Source of the DNA: Taishania pollutisoli | GTDB lineage: Bacteria > Bacteroidota > Bacteroidia > Flavobacteriales_D > Crocinitomicaceae | Direction: 5' to 3' | NCBI RefSeq assembly: GCF_014518315.1 | Contig: NZ_JACVEL010000001.1 | Span: 682,001 to 746,000, forward strand | DNA: 64,000 nt | Part shown: positions 51,031 to 59,447 of the stretch, in pieces | Layout: each line of letters opens with the position of its first letter | Position numbering within the stretch: the stretch's first letter is position 1 | Made by a program: the position numbers and the translations under genes | The notes under the pieces: model-generated | What the model saw: only the letters and a program-made list of their open reading frames with translations | Told to the model about the DNA's origin: nothing | Databases searched by the model: none

Positions 51031-51573
51031 AGCTTTCAAATTGAATATACGCCACCCTTCCCGTGTAATCCGGTAGCAATAGTTCAACTTGACCGGTTCG
51101 CCGAAATACGCAACTTCCTGTTCGCCTACTTTTTCGGCTCCCAACCGTACAATGGCAATCTGTGAACGTTTGTTTTCCGAACCGATGTGAAAATGGACCG
51201 TTTCCACAAACCAGAAAATGTAGTCCAGCATCATGGTTTTTACACCCCGGTTAATGCCTTTCCCCCAACACGATGTCGCGTAAAAGGTGTAACCAATGAA
51301 GATGCTGTTTTCTCCTTCGTTGTAATCGTAAAAGCGGGTACTTCCGATGACCTGTGCGGTTGTTTTGTCCACAATTTTAAATGCACCTCCACTTTGAATG
51401 GCACCGTCAAAAAATACACGGAACACTTCTTTTTTCCAGCGGTCTTTATTGGGGTGCTGTTCCCAGATGTTCGGGTCTGAGGCAGTTGCGTACAAGGCAT
51501 CGAAATCTGTGTCCTGCAGGGGAAGCAAGAGAATGGTGTCGTTTTCTAATGGAGATTGAATCGAAAAATGCAT
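51028..51573 (-). CDS. GNAT acetyltransferase (RimJ/RimL type)
   Basis: A 181-residue GNAT-fold protein. The N-terminal strands begin with ENDTILLLPLQDTDFDALY. The acetyl-CoA-binding region is IFIGYTFYATSCWGKGINRGVKTMMLDY (about 98-125; Q/RxxGxG/A-like GKGINRG). VHFHIGSENKRSQIAIVRLGAEKVGE is the typical RimL-like strand 5-helix segment. It should acetylate a protein N-terminus or a small amine; substrate unknown. I start at ATG 51573; a TTG nine codons upstream is less likely. It stands 33 nt after a second GNAT gene and is probably cotranscribed with it. Confidence 0.84.
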   Translation of the reverse strand: MHFSIQSPLENDTILLLPLQDTDFDALYATASDPNIWEQHPNKDRWKKEVFRVFFDGAIQSGGAFKIVDKTTAQVIGSTRFYDYNEGENSIFIGYTFYATSCWGKGINRGVKTMMLDYIFWFVETVHFHIGSENKRSQIAIVRLGAEKVGEQEVAYFGEPVKLNYCYRITREGWRIFNLKA

Positions 51574-51606
51574 TGGTGATTGTATTTGGCTGCGTTTCAA
51601 ATGTGT

Positions 51607-52137
51607 TTATTTACCGGTTTTCAGTACTTTCTTCATCAGGAGATCTGTCTGTTCATCCTTTCCGAGTTTGAATACGTGTTTGTCAAATGCAACAAATCCA
51701 TTCTTTTGGTAAAAGTTAATTGCCCTCGGGTTTTCTTCCCACACCCCCAGCCAAACATAGTCCACGTTTCTTTGTTCAGCCAGTTCCATCGCTTTTTCGT
51801 ACACTACCTGCCCTACCCGTTTTCCATGGTATGCCCTCAGCACATAAATCCGTTCGATTTCAAGTGCATTACTGTCCTGTAATTCCGTTTGTGCACCACC
51901 GAAATTCACTTTCAGATAACCAATCACGCTTCCTCCCAAACGAGCGAAATAAAAGACGGAGTGCTTGTTATTCAACTCTTCGGTCAATTTTTGCACTGAA
52001 AATCCCTCCTCGAGGTAATTATCCATGTTTTCTGCCGAATTGTAGGATGAAAACGTTTCTGAAAATGTTGCCCGGCCGATTTCCTGCAACAACGGGAGTT
52101 CTTCCAGTGTCACCTGCGTTAATTCAAGTTCTTCCAT
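51607..52137 (-). CDS. GNAT N-acetyltransferase
   Basis: A 176-residue GNAT protein. Key features are YLEEGFSVQKLTEEL, VIGYLKVNFG (strand 4), EIERIYVLRAYHGKRVGQVVYEKAMELA (about 93-120), in which R/HGKRVG is the pyrophosphate-binding loop, and VWLGVWEENPRAINFYQKNGFVAF (strand 5 and final helix). This pattern resembles PaiA/spermidine-type and general small-amine acetyltransferases of Bacteroidota. Substrate unknown. It starts a two-gene minus-strand unit with the RimL-like gene; a terminator closes the preceding dehydrogenase gene. Confidence 0.87.
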   Translation of the reverse strand: MEELELTQVTLEELPLLQEIGRATFSETFSSYNSAENMDNYLEEGFSVQKLTEELNNKHSVFYFARLGGSVIGYLKVNFGGAQTELQDSNALEIERIYVLRAYHGKRVGQVVYEKAMELAEQRNVDYVWLGVWEENPRAINFYQKNGFVAFDKHVFKLGKDEQTDLLMKKVLKTGK

Positions 52138-52204
52138 TTTGATGACTGTTATATTGCTTCACAATAGTACGTTATCTTCTCCGATTCCTCTTAAAAATGG
52201 GTCA

Positions 52205-52237
52205 CAAAAAAACGGATGAAGTTCCCTCCACCCGTTT
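52205..52237 (-). terminator. Terminator after the alcohol dehydrogenase gene
   Basis: The minus strand has a 9-bp stem (AAACGGGTG / CATCCGTTT, one G-U pair) around a 10-nt loop followed by seven T, 27 nt past the stop at 52264. Confidence 0.75.
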
Positions 52238-52263
52238 AAATTGTATAATGCTGTTTTCTGAGG

Positions 52264-53319
52264 TCAGGCTTTCAGCGAAGCCATATCAATGACAAACCGG
52301 TATTTGACATCTCCCTTCAATAACCGCTCATATGCATCATTGATATCCTGCATGCGGATCAGTTCAATATCGGATGTAATGTTATGTTTTCCGCAAAAAT
52401 CAAGCATTTCCTGCGTTTCCGAGATACCTCCAATCATAGAACCTGAAAAACTCTTACGTGCCGGGATCAGGCTGAACGGTGCCACCGGAAGCGGATGTTC
52501 AGGCGCTCCGACCAATGTCAGCGAGCCATCCCGTTTCAATAAACGCAAATATGCGTTGATATCGTGTTGTGCCGAAACACAATCCAGCATAAAATGAAAG
52601 GTTCCTACATGTGCATTCATTTGCGCTTCATCCGTAGAAAGAATCACTTCGTCCGCACCCAATCGTTTGGCATCTTCCACTTTCGAGGTGGACGTTGTGA
52701 TCACAACCACATGTGCTCCCATTGCCTTTGCCAGTTTCACTCCCATATGTCCCAAACCACCGATGCCCACTATTCCGACTTTTTTACCCGGACCAACGTT
52801 CCAGTGTCTCAACGGTGAATAGGTTGTAATTCCTGCACACAGCAACGGTGCTGTAGCAGCCAGATCAAGGTTTTCAGGCACGTGCAACACAAATGCCTCA
52901 TCCACTACTACACTTTGAGAATAACCTCCAAAGGTATGTGTTCCCAGGTATTTATCCGGAGAATTATACGTTCCTGTATTTCCTTGCTCACAGTATTGTT
53001 CCAACCCTTCTTTACAACTTTCACATTCCCGGCAGCTATCCACCATGCAACCAACGGCAGCCAGGTCACCTGCTTTGAACCTGGTTACACCACTACCGAT
53101 CTTTATAATGCGCCCTACGATTTCGTGTCCCGGCACATTCGGGTAGATCGTCCCATGCCACTCATTGCGCGCGGTGTGCAAGTCGGAATGACAAACACCG
53201 CAGTATAGAATCTCAATTTCCACATCCGTTGCCGTTACTTCCCGGCGTTCAATGTTCATTTCTTTTAAAGCAGCTTCCGGGGCTTCCGTTCCGAATGCTT
53301 TTACGGTATATGTATTCAT
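52264..53319 (-). CDS. Zinc-dependent NAD(P) alcohol dehydrogenase (YahK/cinnamyl type)
   Basis: A 351-residue medium-chain dehydrogenase. The catalytic zinc ligands are C40 in YCGVCHSD, H65 in VPGHE and the Cys in PLLCAGIT (about 160). The structural zinc site is C96, C99, C102 and C110 (CRECESCKEGLEQYC). The Rossmann motif is VGIVGIGGLGHMGVKLA (about 182-198). The following TTSTSKVEDAKRLGAD has Thr/Ser at the position that favours NADPH in YahK-like enzymes. It likely reduces aldehydes to alcohols with broad specificity. Single-gene unit with terminator; its promoter overlaps a perfect inverted repeat (53365-53385), which suggests regulation. Confidence 0.93.
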   Translation of the reverse strand: MNTYTVKAFGTEAPEAALKEMNIERREVTATDVEIEILYCGVCHSDLHTARNEWHGTIYPNVPGHEIVGRIIKIGSGVTRFKAGDLAAVGCMVDSCRECESCKEGLEQYCEQGNTGTYNSPDKYLGTHTFGGYSQSVVVDEAFVLHVPENLDLAATAPLLCAGITTYSPLRHWNVGPGKKVGIVGIGGLGHMGVKLAKAMGAHVVVITTSTSKVEDAKRLGADEVILSTDEAQMNAHVGTFHFMLDCVSAQHDINAYLRLLKRDGSLTLVGAPEHPLPVAPFSLIPARKSFSGSMIGGISETQEMLDFCGKHNITSDIELIRMQDINDAYERLLKGDVKYRFVIDMASLKA

Positions 53320-53344
53320 TGCGTTTATTATTTAACATCTGTAG

Positions 53345-53385
53345 CAAAAATAAGTAATCTCCCTCCTGTCAGGATTACTGACAGG
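53345..53385 (-). promoter_or_regulatory. Promoter and operator-like palindrome of the alcohol dehydrogenase
   Basis: The minus strand has TATTTTTG (53352-53345), a full -7 match, about 26 nt before the start codon. CCTGTCAG-N5-CTGACAGG at 53365-53385 covers the -33 position, where TTG is missing. An activator or repressor site is likely. The repeat could also help end the transcript of the TonB receptor gene, but no U-tract follows. Confidence 0.5.
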
Positions 53386-53432
53386 CTCATTTAACATTTC
53401 TCCGAGACGCAGCACGCGCTATGAATTATTTC

Positions 53433-55856
53433 CTAAAACTCGAAAATAAAACCGATCGACGGTACGATTGTTGCCGAACGCTGGTTCAGAATATATGGAA
53501 TGGCATTGCTTCCATCTGCTGCGACAGGGTTCCCGTCTGTTGTGGCAAATCCCGTATTGTCCTCATTTCTCTGGAATGTAAACCGTGGCAAATAAGGTGT
53601 TTTATAGAGAAACACATTTTGAAAATCAACAAACAGCGTCAAACTGGTTTTTTTGAAATTAAATTTCTTATCCACCCGCAAATCGAGTTGATGAAAGAAT
53701 GGCAAACGCTCACTGTTTAGCTGGGAATAATCATACACCCCTACTCCGCTTGTCAGATAAGTGGCGGTTGATTGCGCCACATTAAATGGTGTATACGGCT
53801 GACCTCCAGCGATTCTGTATTTTGCCCCGATTTCCCAGTTTTTCTTGAATTTATACCCCAATGTTGTCGAGACAATGAATCCATAGTCCCATGTAGAAGG
53901 ACGAAACGCGCCATCAGCCCCTGAAAATTCCGATTTGTAAAGGGTTGCACTCACGACATAAAACAGGTTTTTAATCAGTTTTTGCTGTACGTAGGCCTCC
54001 ACTCCGTATACCCGTCCTTTCCCGATTGAAGTATACGTATCATTTCCTACAGCAGAAAAATCTGTTCCGATATTCGCCATAGAAATACCATTGGTCAATG
54101 ATACCGGATACTGTCTGTAATCTTTGTAAAATACTTCAAATGTGAACCGGAAATCACTTCGCGGAACAAATTGTGTCCCCACAGTATAGTGAATTGCCTG
54201 AATATAGTCCAGGTCTTTATTCACCAGGGTATTTGAGGAATCTCTGTAACCCAGTGCGGTATAGGGTGCTAATTTATAATAACTTCCCGCTGAAGCAGAT
54301 ACATTCCATTTCGGATTGAACGCATAGGAAACTGAAAACCGCGGAGAAAGTGTTTTCAATGGATTCAAACCCGTTGTTGTAAACGTATTTAGGTCTGTTC
54401 TCAATCCTCCGGAAAGCAATAACTTCTCATTAAACAGGTATTTACTGGTATGAACATACGCTCCCATTTTAAAGAATTCAATTGCGGTTTCACTCGCAAA
54501 GGTAATTGCAGGACTCACGACATTACCAGCAGAATCCGTTACTTCCTTCGAGATGGTATTGAACAGGGACGCGTCATATTTCACATATTGTCCGCTCACT
54601 CCGTAGCTGAATTTCCATCCGTTCACATATTTATTCATATCGAAGCGTAACTTATTTTCCGTTTCATGGCTACCGAGGCTGAACAACTTGTTTCCGGTTG
54701 CACTGGCATTGTTTTCATACCGGTCTGCTCCATTAAAAAACATATTCCTACTGAGTGCAACAGTGAAAAATCCATTGTTGACCAATCGTTTAAGCGATGC
54801 TCCAACTGTGTAATTCCATTGATTGAGCAACGGGTTTGAACGCAGGATATATTCGTTTTCAGCATCCGACGACTTGGGTGCTACCAGACGAAATTTATCA
54901 ATGGCACCGATTCCGATAAAATTCAATTCTGTTTTATTGTTGATCTTGTGATTGATTTTGTACTGAAAATCCCAGTAATCCGGGCGGATGGGCAAGTCCA
55001 GTAACTGAAATAAAAATTGCAGGTAGGATCTGCGTGCGGAAGCTAAAAACGTTGTTTTCTTGCCCAAAGGACCTTCCAGTGTGGTTGCAAATTCACTCCC
55101 TGACAAACGGATGTTGCCACTCAATTTATCGGGGTTCCCTGTACGTTGCTGAATGACAATCGTAGAAGCAAGCGCATTATCGTACCGGCTGTCGAACGCG
55201 GAAGATGTCAATTGGACGTCATTGATAAATGAAACATTGAGAATTCCTGTCGCCCCGCCACTTGCTCCCTGTGTCTGAAAATGGTTCAGTACCGGAATTT
55301 CTATCCCGTCAAGGTAGTACACATTTTCACTGGGGCCTCCACCGCGAACAATGATGTCATTCCGGTTGGCGGTTGTTCCTCCGGCCACTCCGGGAAGCAC
55401 CTGGATTACCTTGGAAACATCAAAATTTCCTCCCGGGTTTACTCTAATTTCTTCCGCCGTGAGTTTCTGCGTTGCCAGTGGTGTTGTCATATCGGTAGCT
55501 CGCGCTGATTTGGCCAGGCTCACTACCACCTCATCCAATTCCTGCACTCCGGGGTTCATCTCAACCTGTACTACCAGTGCATTTCCCGAATTGACATTTA
55601 AATTGTACAATGAAACAGGTTCATAGCCAATAAATGTCGCTTCCAGGTTGTACTTCCCAACGGGAGCTTTCAGGTTAAAGGCACCATTCTCATCCGAAAG
55701 CGCATAGATGGTATCCTGGCCGCGAAGCGCCAGTTTCACCCCCATCAATAATTCCTGAGTATTCTTATCTTTGACCGTACCATTTATTGTTCCGATATTC
55801 TGGGAAAACAGAAGAAATGGTGCAAAAACGTACAAAAACAGGTGGATTGTTTTCAT
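53433..55856 (-). CDS. TonB-dependent outer-membrane receptor, divergent from a MarR regulator
   Basis: An 807-residue receptor. Signal peptide ends LLFSQ (about 19). A CarboxypepD_reg-like domain spans 22-108 (TINGTVKDKNTQELLMGVK). The plug spans about 112-230 (VIQVLPGVAGGTTANRNDI, VRGGGPSENVYYLDGIEIP, FSSA-like strands). The barrel ends in SIGFIFEF with a terminal Phe. Uptake of an unknown ligand by TonB energy. Its promoter overlaps a 10-bp palindrome and faces a MarR gene transcribed the other way, which suggests ligand-dependent control by that regulator. No SusD or inner-membrane transporter adjoins it. Confidence 0.9.
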   Translation of the reverse strand: MKTIHLFLYVFAPFLLFSQNIGTINGTVKDKNTQELLMGVKLALRGQDTIYALSDENGAFNLKAPVGKYNLEATFIGYEPVSLYNLNVNSGNALVVQVEMNPGVQELDEVVVSLAKSARATDMTTPLATQKLTAEEIRVNPGGNFDVSKVIQVLPGVAGGTTANRNDIIVRGGGPSENVYYLDGIEIPVLNHFQTQGASGGATGILNVSFINDVQLTSSAFDSRYDNALASTIVIQQRTGNPDKLSGNIRLSGSEFATTLEGPLGKKTTFLASARRSYLQFLFQLLDLPIRPDYWDFQYKINHKINNKTELNFIGIGAIDKFRLVAPKSSDAENEYILRSNPLLNQWNYTVGASLKRLVNNGFFTVALSRNMFFNGADRYENNASATGNKLFSLGSHETENKLRFDMNKYVNGWKFSYGVSGQYVKYDASLFNTISKEVTDSAGNVVSPAITFASETAIEFFKMGAYVHTSKYLFNEKLLLSGGLRTDLNTFTTTGLNPLKTLSPRFSVSYAFNPKWNVSASAGSYYKLAPYTALGYRDSSNTLVNKDLDYIQAIHYTVGTQFVPRSDFRFTFEVFYKDYRQYPVSLTNGISMANIGTDFSAVGNDTYTSIGKGRVYGVEAYVQQKLIKNLFYVVSATLYKSEFSGADGAFRPSTWDYGFIVSTTLGYKFKKNWEIGAKYRIAGGQPYTPFNVAQSTATYLTSGVGVYDYSQLNSERLPFFHQLDLRVDKKFNFKKTSLTLFVDFQNVFLYKTPYLPRFTFQRNEDNTGFATTDGNPVAADGSNAIPYILNQRSATIVPSIGFIFEF

Positions 55857-55869
55857 AAAATGATGTATT

Positions 55870-55908
55870 TTTGTACAAATCTATACTTTTATTTTTATTT
55901 TAGAACAA
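55870..55908 (-). promoter_or_regulatory. TonB receptor promoter with overlapping palindrome
   Basis: On the minus strand TTG (55908-55906), 22-nt spacer and TAGATTTG (55883-55876) fit the consensus. The perfect palindrome TTTGTACAAA (55870-55879) overlaps the -7 box and expected start site, the place for a repressor operator. The gap to the divergent MarR start is 73 bp, so one site could control both genes. Confidence 0.6.
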
Positions 55909-55929
55909 AAACATACTAAAAAATAACGA

Positions 55930-56601
55930 ATGAATAGTCTTGAGTTAGTAAAGGTGCTGATTGAGAAGCTGGAACAGTACGAAGGCGGTGAGGCAGATAA
56001 GGACAATTTGTCATTGGAGGGGTATATCCAATCGCTGGGTCCGGCAATACAACCGGAGGCATATAAAAATTCACTGGTCGGAACGTATGAAAAGCCGGAG
56101 GCAGAACGTTCGTTCCACATTGAAAATAATATCGAACGGGTAATTTCCCAGCATGTATTGTTTTTATACCGTTACATTAAATTCTATTCCAAAATTGCTT
56201 TTTCGGAAAGCAGGATTAAAACATTGGAAGAGTTTAGTTTTTTAATTACCGTCATGCAACACCAGCGGATTTCCAAGACAGATCTGATCAAGCGAAATGT
56301 ATTTGAGAAAAGCAGTGGTATTGAGATCATCAACCGGCTGATCAAGGCAAAGATGCTGATGCAGCAGGACAACCCGGAAGACCAGAGAAGTCAGCTTATT
56401 TTGTTAACGGACACCGGAAAATTTGAATTGTTCGGTATTTTTGGCAAGATGAATACCCTTGGTAAAATCGCCACCGGGGAGTTGACACAACGCGAAAAGG
56501 AGCAGTTGACGATCCTGTTGAAAAAATTGGATACGTTTCATTTCGATAATTATACCAACAAAACCTTTCAAACACTGGAGGATTACCTGCCACAACAATA
56601 A
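55930..56601 (+). CDS. MarR-like winged-helix regulator
   Basis: A 223-residue protein, longer than the usual 150 residues because of an acidic N-terminal extension of about 60. The winged-helix core is at about 98-165: FSFLITVMQHQRISKTDLIKRN, recognition helix EKSSGIEIINRLI, and wing DNPEDQRSQLILLTDTG. C-terminal helices likely dimerise. It is divergent from the TonB receptor gene over a 73-bp gap that holds a palindrome, so control of the receptor and of itself is probable. Ligand unknown. Plus-strand promoter weak: the best box is TATTTTAG at 55895-55902. Confidence 0.82.
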   Translation: MNSLELVKVLIEKLEQYEGGEADKDNLSLEGYIQSLGPAIQPEAYKNSLVGTYEKPEAERSFHIENNIERVISQHVLFLYRYIKFYSKIAFSESRIKTLEEFSFLITVMQHQRISKTDLIKRNVFEKSSGIEIINRLIKAKMLMQQDNPEDQRSQLILLTDTGKFELFGIFGKMNTLGKIATGELTQREKEQLTILLKKLDTFHFDNYTNKTFQTLEDYLPQQ

Positions 56602-56658
56602 GCTTATTCATTTTGTTACCCGGGAAAAAGGCCGAACGTCCTGTTTAAAAAAAATGCT

Positions 56659-56666
56659 TATATTTG
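56659..56666 (+). promoter_or_regulatory. -7 box of the thioredoxin/TPR gene
   Basis: TATATTTG is a full TAnnTTTG match, 88 nt before the ATG at 56754. No TTG at -33. Confidence 0.45.
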
Positions 56667-56753
56667 AAAATGAGCTAAATCAGGTATGTGTTCTCATACA
56701 ATTTTGCCTGTTTCACTAAATCAAAACGTATGTTTTAATTAAACACTTCTACC

Positions 56754-58007
56754 ATGATTTTACGATTATTTTTTTTAAGCATAGCAATGATGGCAAGTAC
56801 CTCCGGTTTTGCTTCAGACACTACTCTTATATTCCGGCAATTGTCCTATTCCAAACTATTTGATACTGCGAAGGAAGAGAATAAGATTGTGATGTTGTAT
56901 TTTCATTTTGATGGCTGCGGAGCCTGTTTTCAGATGGAAAAAACGGCTTTCAGTGACCCGGAGGTTGCTCGGTTTTACAATTCAAACTTTATAAATTTTG
57001 AAGTCAACACATTAAAAGAAAAGGGGATAGAGGTCAATAAGGTTTATTCCATTAAAATGCACCCTACATACTTATTTCTTGATCAGTCGGGAAATGAACT
57101 ACACCGGATCGTCGGGGTGTTCTCTCCTGAAGAGTTTTTAGAACAGGCGCGGCATATTATAACAAATGGCAAGGTGCTTTCCGATTACAAAAAACAATAC
57201 GCCGCGGGTAACCGGGATTCGGATTTCTTATTTGCGTATTGTTACATGTTGAGGGATGCGTTTGAGCTTGATTCAAGTATTGTAATGGATTACTTAAATA
57301 CAGTAGAACCTCACGATCTTTCTGAAGAAAAAAACCTGAAATTCATCTACGAATTCTGTGTACATAATTCACAAACGTTTATTCCTTTTGACAGTCCGTA
57401 TTTTTCATTTCTGAAACAAAACAAAGAAAAATTTTATGTGTATTTAGAGAAAGACCAGGTCACTGCACGAATCGCACGGATAATAAACGAAGCTTGTTAC
57501 ATTGCTATAGAGCACAAAGATGAACCTGCTTTTAAAAAAGCAATACAGGCATTGGAGGAATATGACACCGGTGAACCCTATTTGTTCAAAGAAACGGATG
57601 GAAGAATAACTGGTATCATGGGTATCCACCTAGTTTTACAGACCTCCCTTGCTTTTTATGATCGGATTGGTGATACTGTTCACTATAACAAAACATTAGA
57701 ATCGTATATTTCCAAGATTTGGGATGATGAAAACAGCCTGAATTTCTATGCATGGGGAGTAGTAAATTCACAAGCAAATGCGGGTGAAACAAATAAAATA
57801 AAAACGGCTATAAAATGCTCGATCCGTTCGATAGAACTGAACAATAACTATGCGAACAATGATACTTACGCCTGGTTGCTCTACAAATCAGGCGATCAGC
57901 AGAAAGCCCTTACTCAGGCTGAAAAAACAATTGAAATTGCAAAGAAAAATAACGAAAATTATACAGAAACCCAGAAACTGGTAGACCTCATAAAAACAGG
58001 AAAATAA
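56754..58007 (+). CDS. Exported thioredoxin-fold protein with TPR C-terminus
   Basis: A 417-residue protein, with signal peptide ending GFAS (about 21). The thioredoxin-like domain spans about 25-140. Active site CGAC (C55-C58) sits in YFHFDGCGACFQMEK, and the cis-Pro in KMHPTYLFLD. This resembles the thioredoxin_7/DUF255-like group. The C-terminal part (about 230-417) is helical with TPR-like repeats (YAWLLYKSGDQQKALTQAEKTIE). Expected to act in the periplasm as a disulfide reductant or oxidoreductase with protein-binding repeats; partner unknown. Genes for other redox proteins are not adjacent. Confidence 0.85.
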   Translation: MILRLFFLSIAMMASTSGFASDTTLIFRQLSYSKLFDTAKEENKIVMLYFHFDGCGACFQMEKTAFSDPEVARFYNSNFINFEVNTLKEKGIEVNKVYSIKMHPTYLFLDQSGNELHRIVGVFSPEEFLEQARHIITNGKVLSDYKKQYAAGNRDSDFLFAYCYMLRDAFELDSSIVMDYLNTVEPHDLSEEKNLKFIYEFCVHNSQTFIPFDSPYFSFLKQNKEKFYVYLEKDQVTARIARIINEACYIAIEHKDEPAFKKAIQALEEYDTGEPYLFKETDGRITGIMGIHLVLQTSLAFYDRIGDTVHYNKTLESYISKIWDDENSLNFYAWGVVNSQANAGETNKIKTAIKCSIRSIELNNNYANNDTYAWLLYKSGDQQKALTQAEKTIEIAKKNNENYTETQKLVDLIKTGK

Positions 58008-58062
58008 GGAGATTCCGTAGATTGTATACCTCAACGAATAGCTTTTTACCCGTTAGATATCT

Positions 58063-58476
58063 ATGTCCCTGATTACATTCAAAACATTCGACAATGCAGT
58101 GGATGCACATCTTCTGAAAATTAAACTGGAGAGTGAAGGAATTACCTGTTTTCTGTTTGATGAACACATTGTATCGATCAATCCGCTTTACTCCAATTCA
58201 GTCGGTGGTATCAAGCTTAAAATCAACGAAGAGGATCTTACTCACGCGAAAGAAATTTTGCTGGAACTGGAAGAAACTCCTTATACAACCGATGAGGGAA
58301 AAGCCATCCATTGTCCGAAATGTGCATCCACTCACATTCAATCGGGGTATAAATCCATGAAAAACGTCGGTGGAATCCTGGCTGCTATTACATCATTCCT
58401 CTTATTTGTTTTTCCTCTGTATAGCAAAGATGTGTACAAATGCCGGGATTGCGGCCAGGAGTTTGAAAAGGGATAA
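58063..58476 (+). CDS. DUF2007 protein with zinc-ribbon and membrane helix
   Basis: A 137-residue protein. The N-terminal DUF2007 domain (about 1-68: FKTFDNAVDAHLLKIKLESEGI, NPLYSNSVGGIKLKI) is a small signal-like fold often found alone in Bacteroidota. It is followed by CPKC (about 84-87), a hydrophobic helix (GGILAAITSFLLFVF) and a second CRDC pair near the C-terminus, so the four Cys can form a zinc ribbon around the helix. Function unknown. It is 55 bp downstream of the thioredoxin gene with no terminator between, probably cotranscribed. Confidence 0.8.
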   Translation: MSLITFKTFDNAVDAHLLKIKLESEGITCFLFDEHIVSINPLYSNSVGGIKLKINEEDLTHAKEILLELEETPYTTDEGKAIHCPKCASTHIQSGYKSMKNVGGILAAITSFLLFVFPLYSKDVYKCRDCGQEFEKG

Positions 58477-58526
58477 TTGAGTGATTGAAGACAATTGGCG
58501 CTCAGCAGAGAACCATTTTATCACAA

Positions 58527-58931
58527 TCAATTTGCATCCTCTTGTTTCTTTCTCAAGAGTCCGAAAATTAAAACAATAGCATATGCAAACATGAGCCAGG
58601 AAGCAAACGTTTTACTATAGATTTCCGGCATATTGGGGAATAATTTTTCAAAAAACTGCACACATAGTGTATCCAGTAGCATGCCAGGTAGCACCATAAT
58701 GGCTGCAGATTTTATACTCTCAAGATTACCCAACTTAAATTTATTAAAGACCGCGGTTGAAATAAAACCTAACGCTGGTATCAAAATGATATACAAAGCG
58801 ACCAGGATTAATACATTGTCAACAATAAAAAAATAGTGTCCTGCGACCCTAAATAATACAGTGGCTGATAGCCACACCAAAAAACCGACAATAAAACTAA
58901 TCAGCAGGTAATTCTCTTTGTATGTTTTCAT
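58527..58931 (-). CDS. DUF5367-like four-helix membrane protein
   Basis: A 134-residue inner-membrane protein with four hydrophobic helices (about 9-30, 35-58, 75-92 and 108-126). It has LVWLSATVLFRVAGHYFF in helix 1 and MVLPGMLLDTLCVQFFEKLFPNMPE between helices 3 and 4, which resembles DUF5367. Function unknown. It converges with the DUF2007 gene, 50 bp apart, and no clear promoter or terminator was found. Confidence 0.75.
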   Translation of the reverse strand: MKTYKENYLLISFIVGFLVWLSATVLFRVAGHYFFIVDNVLILVALYIILIPALGFISTAVFNKFKLGNLESIKSAAIMVLPGMLLDTLCVQFFEKLFPNMPEIYSKTFASWLMFAYAIVLIFGLLRKKQEDAN

Positions 58932-59165
58932 TATGAATGAATAAATTGGTTCCTATAATGTTGACCTGAAGTAGTTACGTTGTCATTCTTTAGCAGCCTA
59001 AATTTCAATTGCAAGGTTATTGAGCCCAAAGCTACTCATTGCAGGAGATAAAAACAAAAAAAGTACTCTCAAATCATTCTGCCAGATTTTCACCATCATC
59101 ATACTTGCTATTTGTGTTTTTTATCTGTTCGGTTTTGATCTCATGTAGTGAGTTTTTTAAACAAG

Positions 59166-59196
59166 AAAAAAGACCTGTAAAACTAACAGGTCTTTT
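59166..59196 (-). terminator. Orphan terminator
   Basis: An 11-bp perfect stem (AAAAGACCTGT / ACAGGTCTTTT) around a 7-nt loop; the minus strand continues into a six-T tract, the plus strand into four T. No annotated gene ends near it on either strand. Confidence 0.8.
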
Positions 59197-59311
59197 CAAT
59201 AAATAGTATGTAGTATGAAAGGATCAATGAAGGTGGTATATTTCTACGGTGTCACTTAACCACTATTCTGGAAAGTGTCCGTTCGGGTTGTACTTTTTAA
59301 AATCTTTGTCC
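59166..59311 (-). ncRNA. Candidate small RNA with own promoter box and terminator
   Basis: On the minus strand TACCTTTG (59322-59315) matches the -7 consensus, and a Rho-independent terminator ends at 59166. No gene on either strand lies between, and the minus strand has no ATG across the interval. The predicted transcript is about 145 nt. TTG at -33 is missing. It does not match any RNA I recognise with confidence; a 6S-like or other flavobacterial RNA is possible. Confidence 0.35.
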
Positions 59312-59407
59312 GTGCAAAGGTATCTCCCTCGGAACGCATTTGCACGACCGTTAATTACGTTTTTCACACGCCGGCTTCCTCTTACGGCAAATAAAGAGCT
59401 ATTGCTT

Positions 59408-59415
59408 TATCTTTG
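59408..59415 (+). promoter_or_regulatory. -7 box of the histidine kinase-LytTR operon
   Basis: TATCTTTG is a full TAnnTTTG match, 33 nt before the ATG at 59448. The -33 position reads TTA rather than TTG. Confidence 0.5.
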
Positions 59416-59447
59416 TATTCAGTTCAATTGTAATTTACTTGTATTTG

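Larger units (their letters stand above)
58932..59447. other. 516-bp gene-free region
   Basis: No coding sequence is convincing here. The left part (58932-59160) shows nothing beyond a short CTCA/TGAG hairpin with six T at 59141-59159. The middle holds an orphan terminator and candidate minus-strand RNA (59166-59311). The right part carries an 8-bp inverted pair CGTGCAAA/TTTGCACG (59311-59318 and 59340-59347) and the promoter box of the histidine kinase gene. Confidence 0.6.

Noticed and set aside
51028-52137. Two adjacent GNAT genes as a toxin-antitoxin pair
   Set aside because: Both are full acetyltransferases of ordinary size with CoA-binding motifs, and no DUF1778-type antitoxin is present.
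59200-59440. tmRNA, RNase P RNA or tRNA in the 59.2-kb gap
   Set aside because: No T-loop consensus, no CCA-type acceptor end, no tag sequence and no RNase P core motif could be found on either strand; only a generic small-RNA call is kept.
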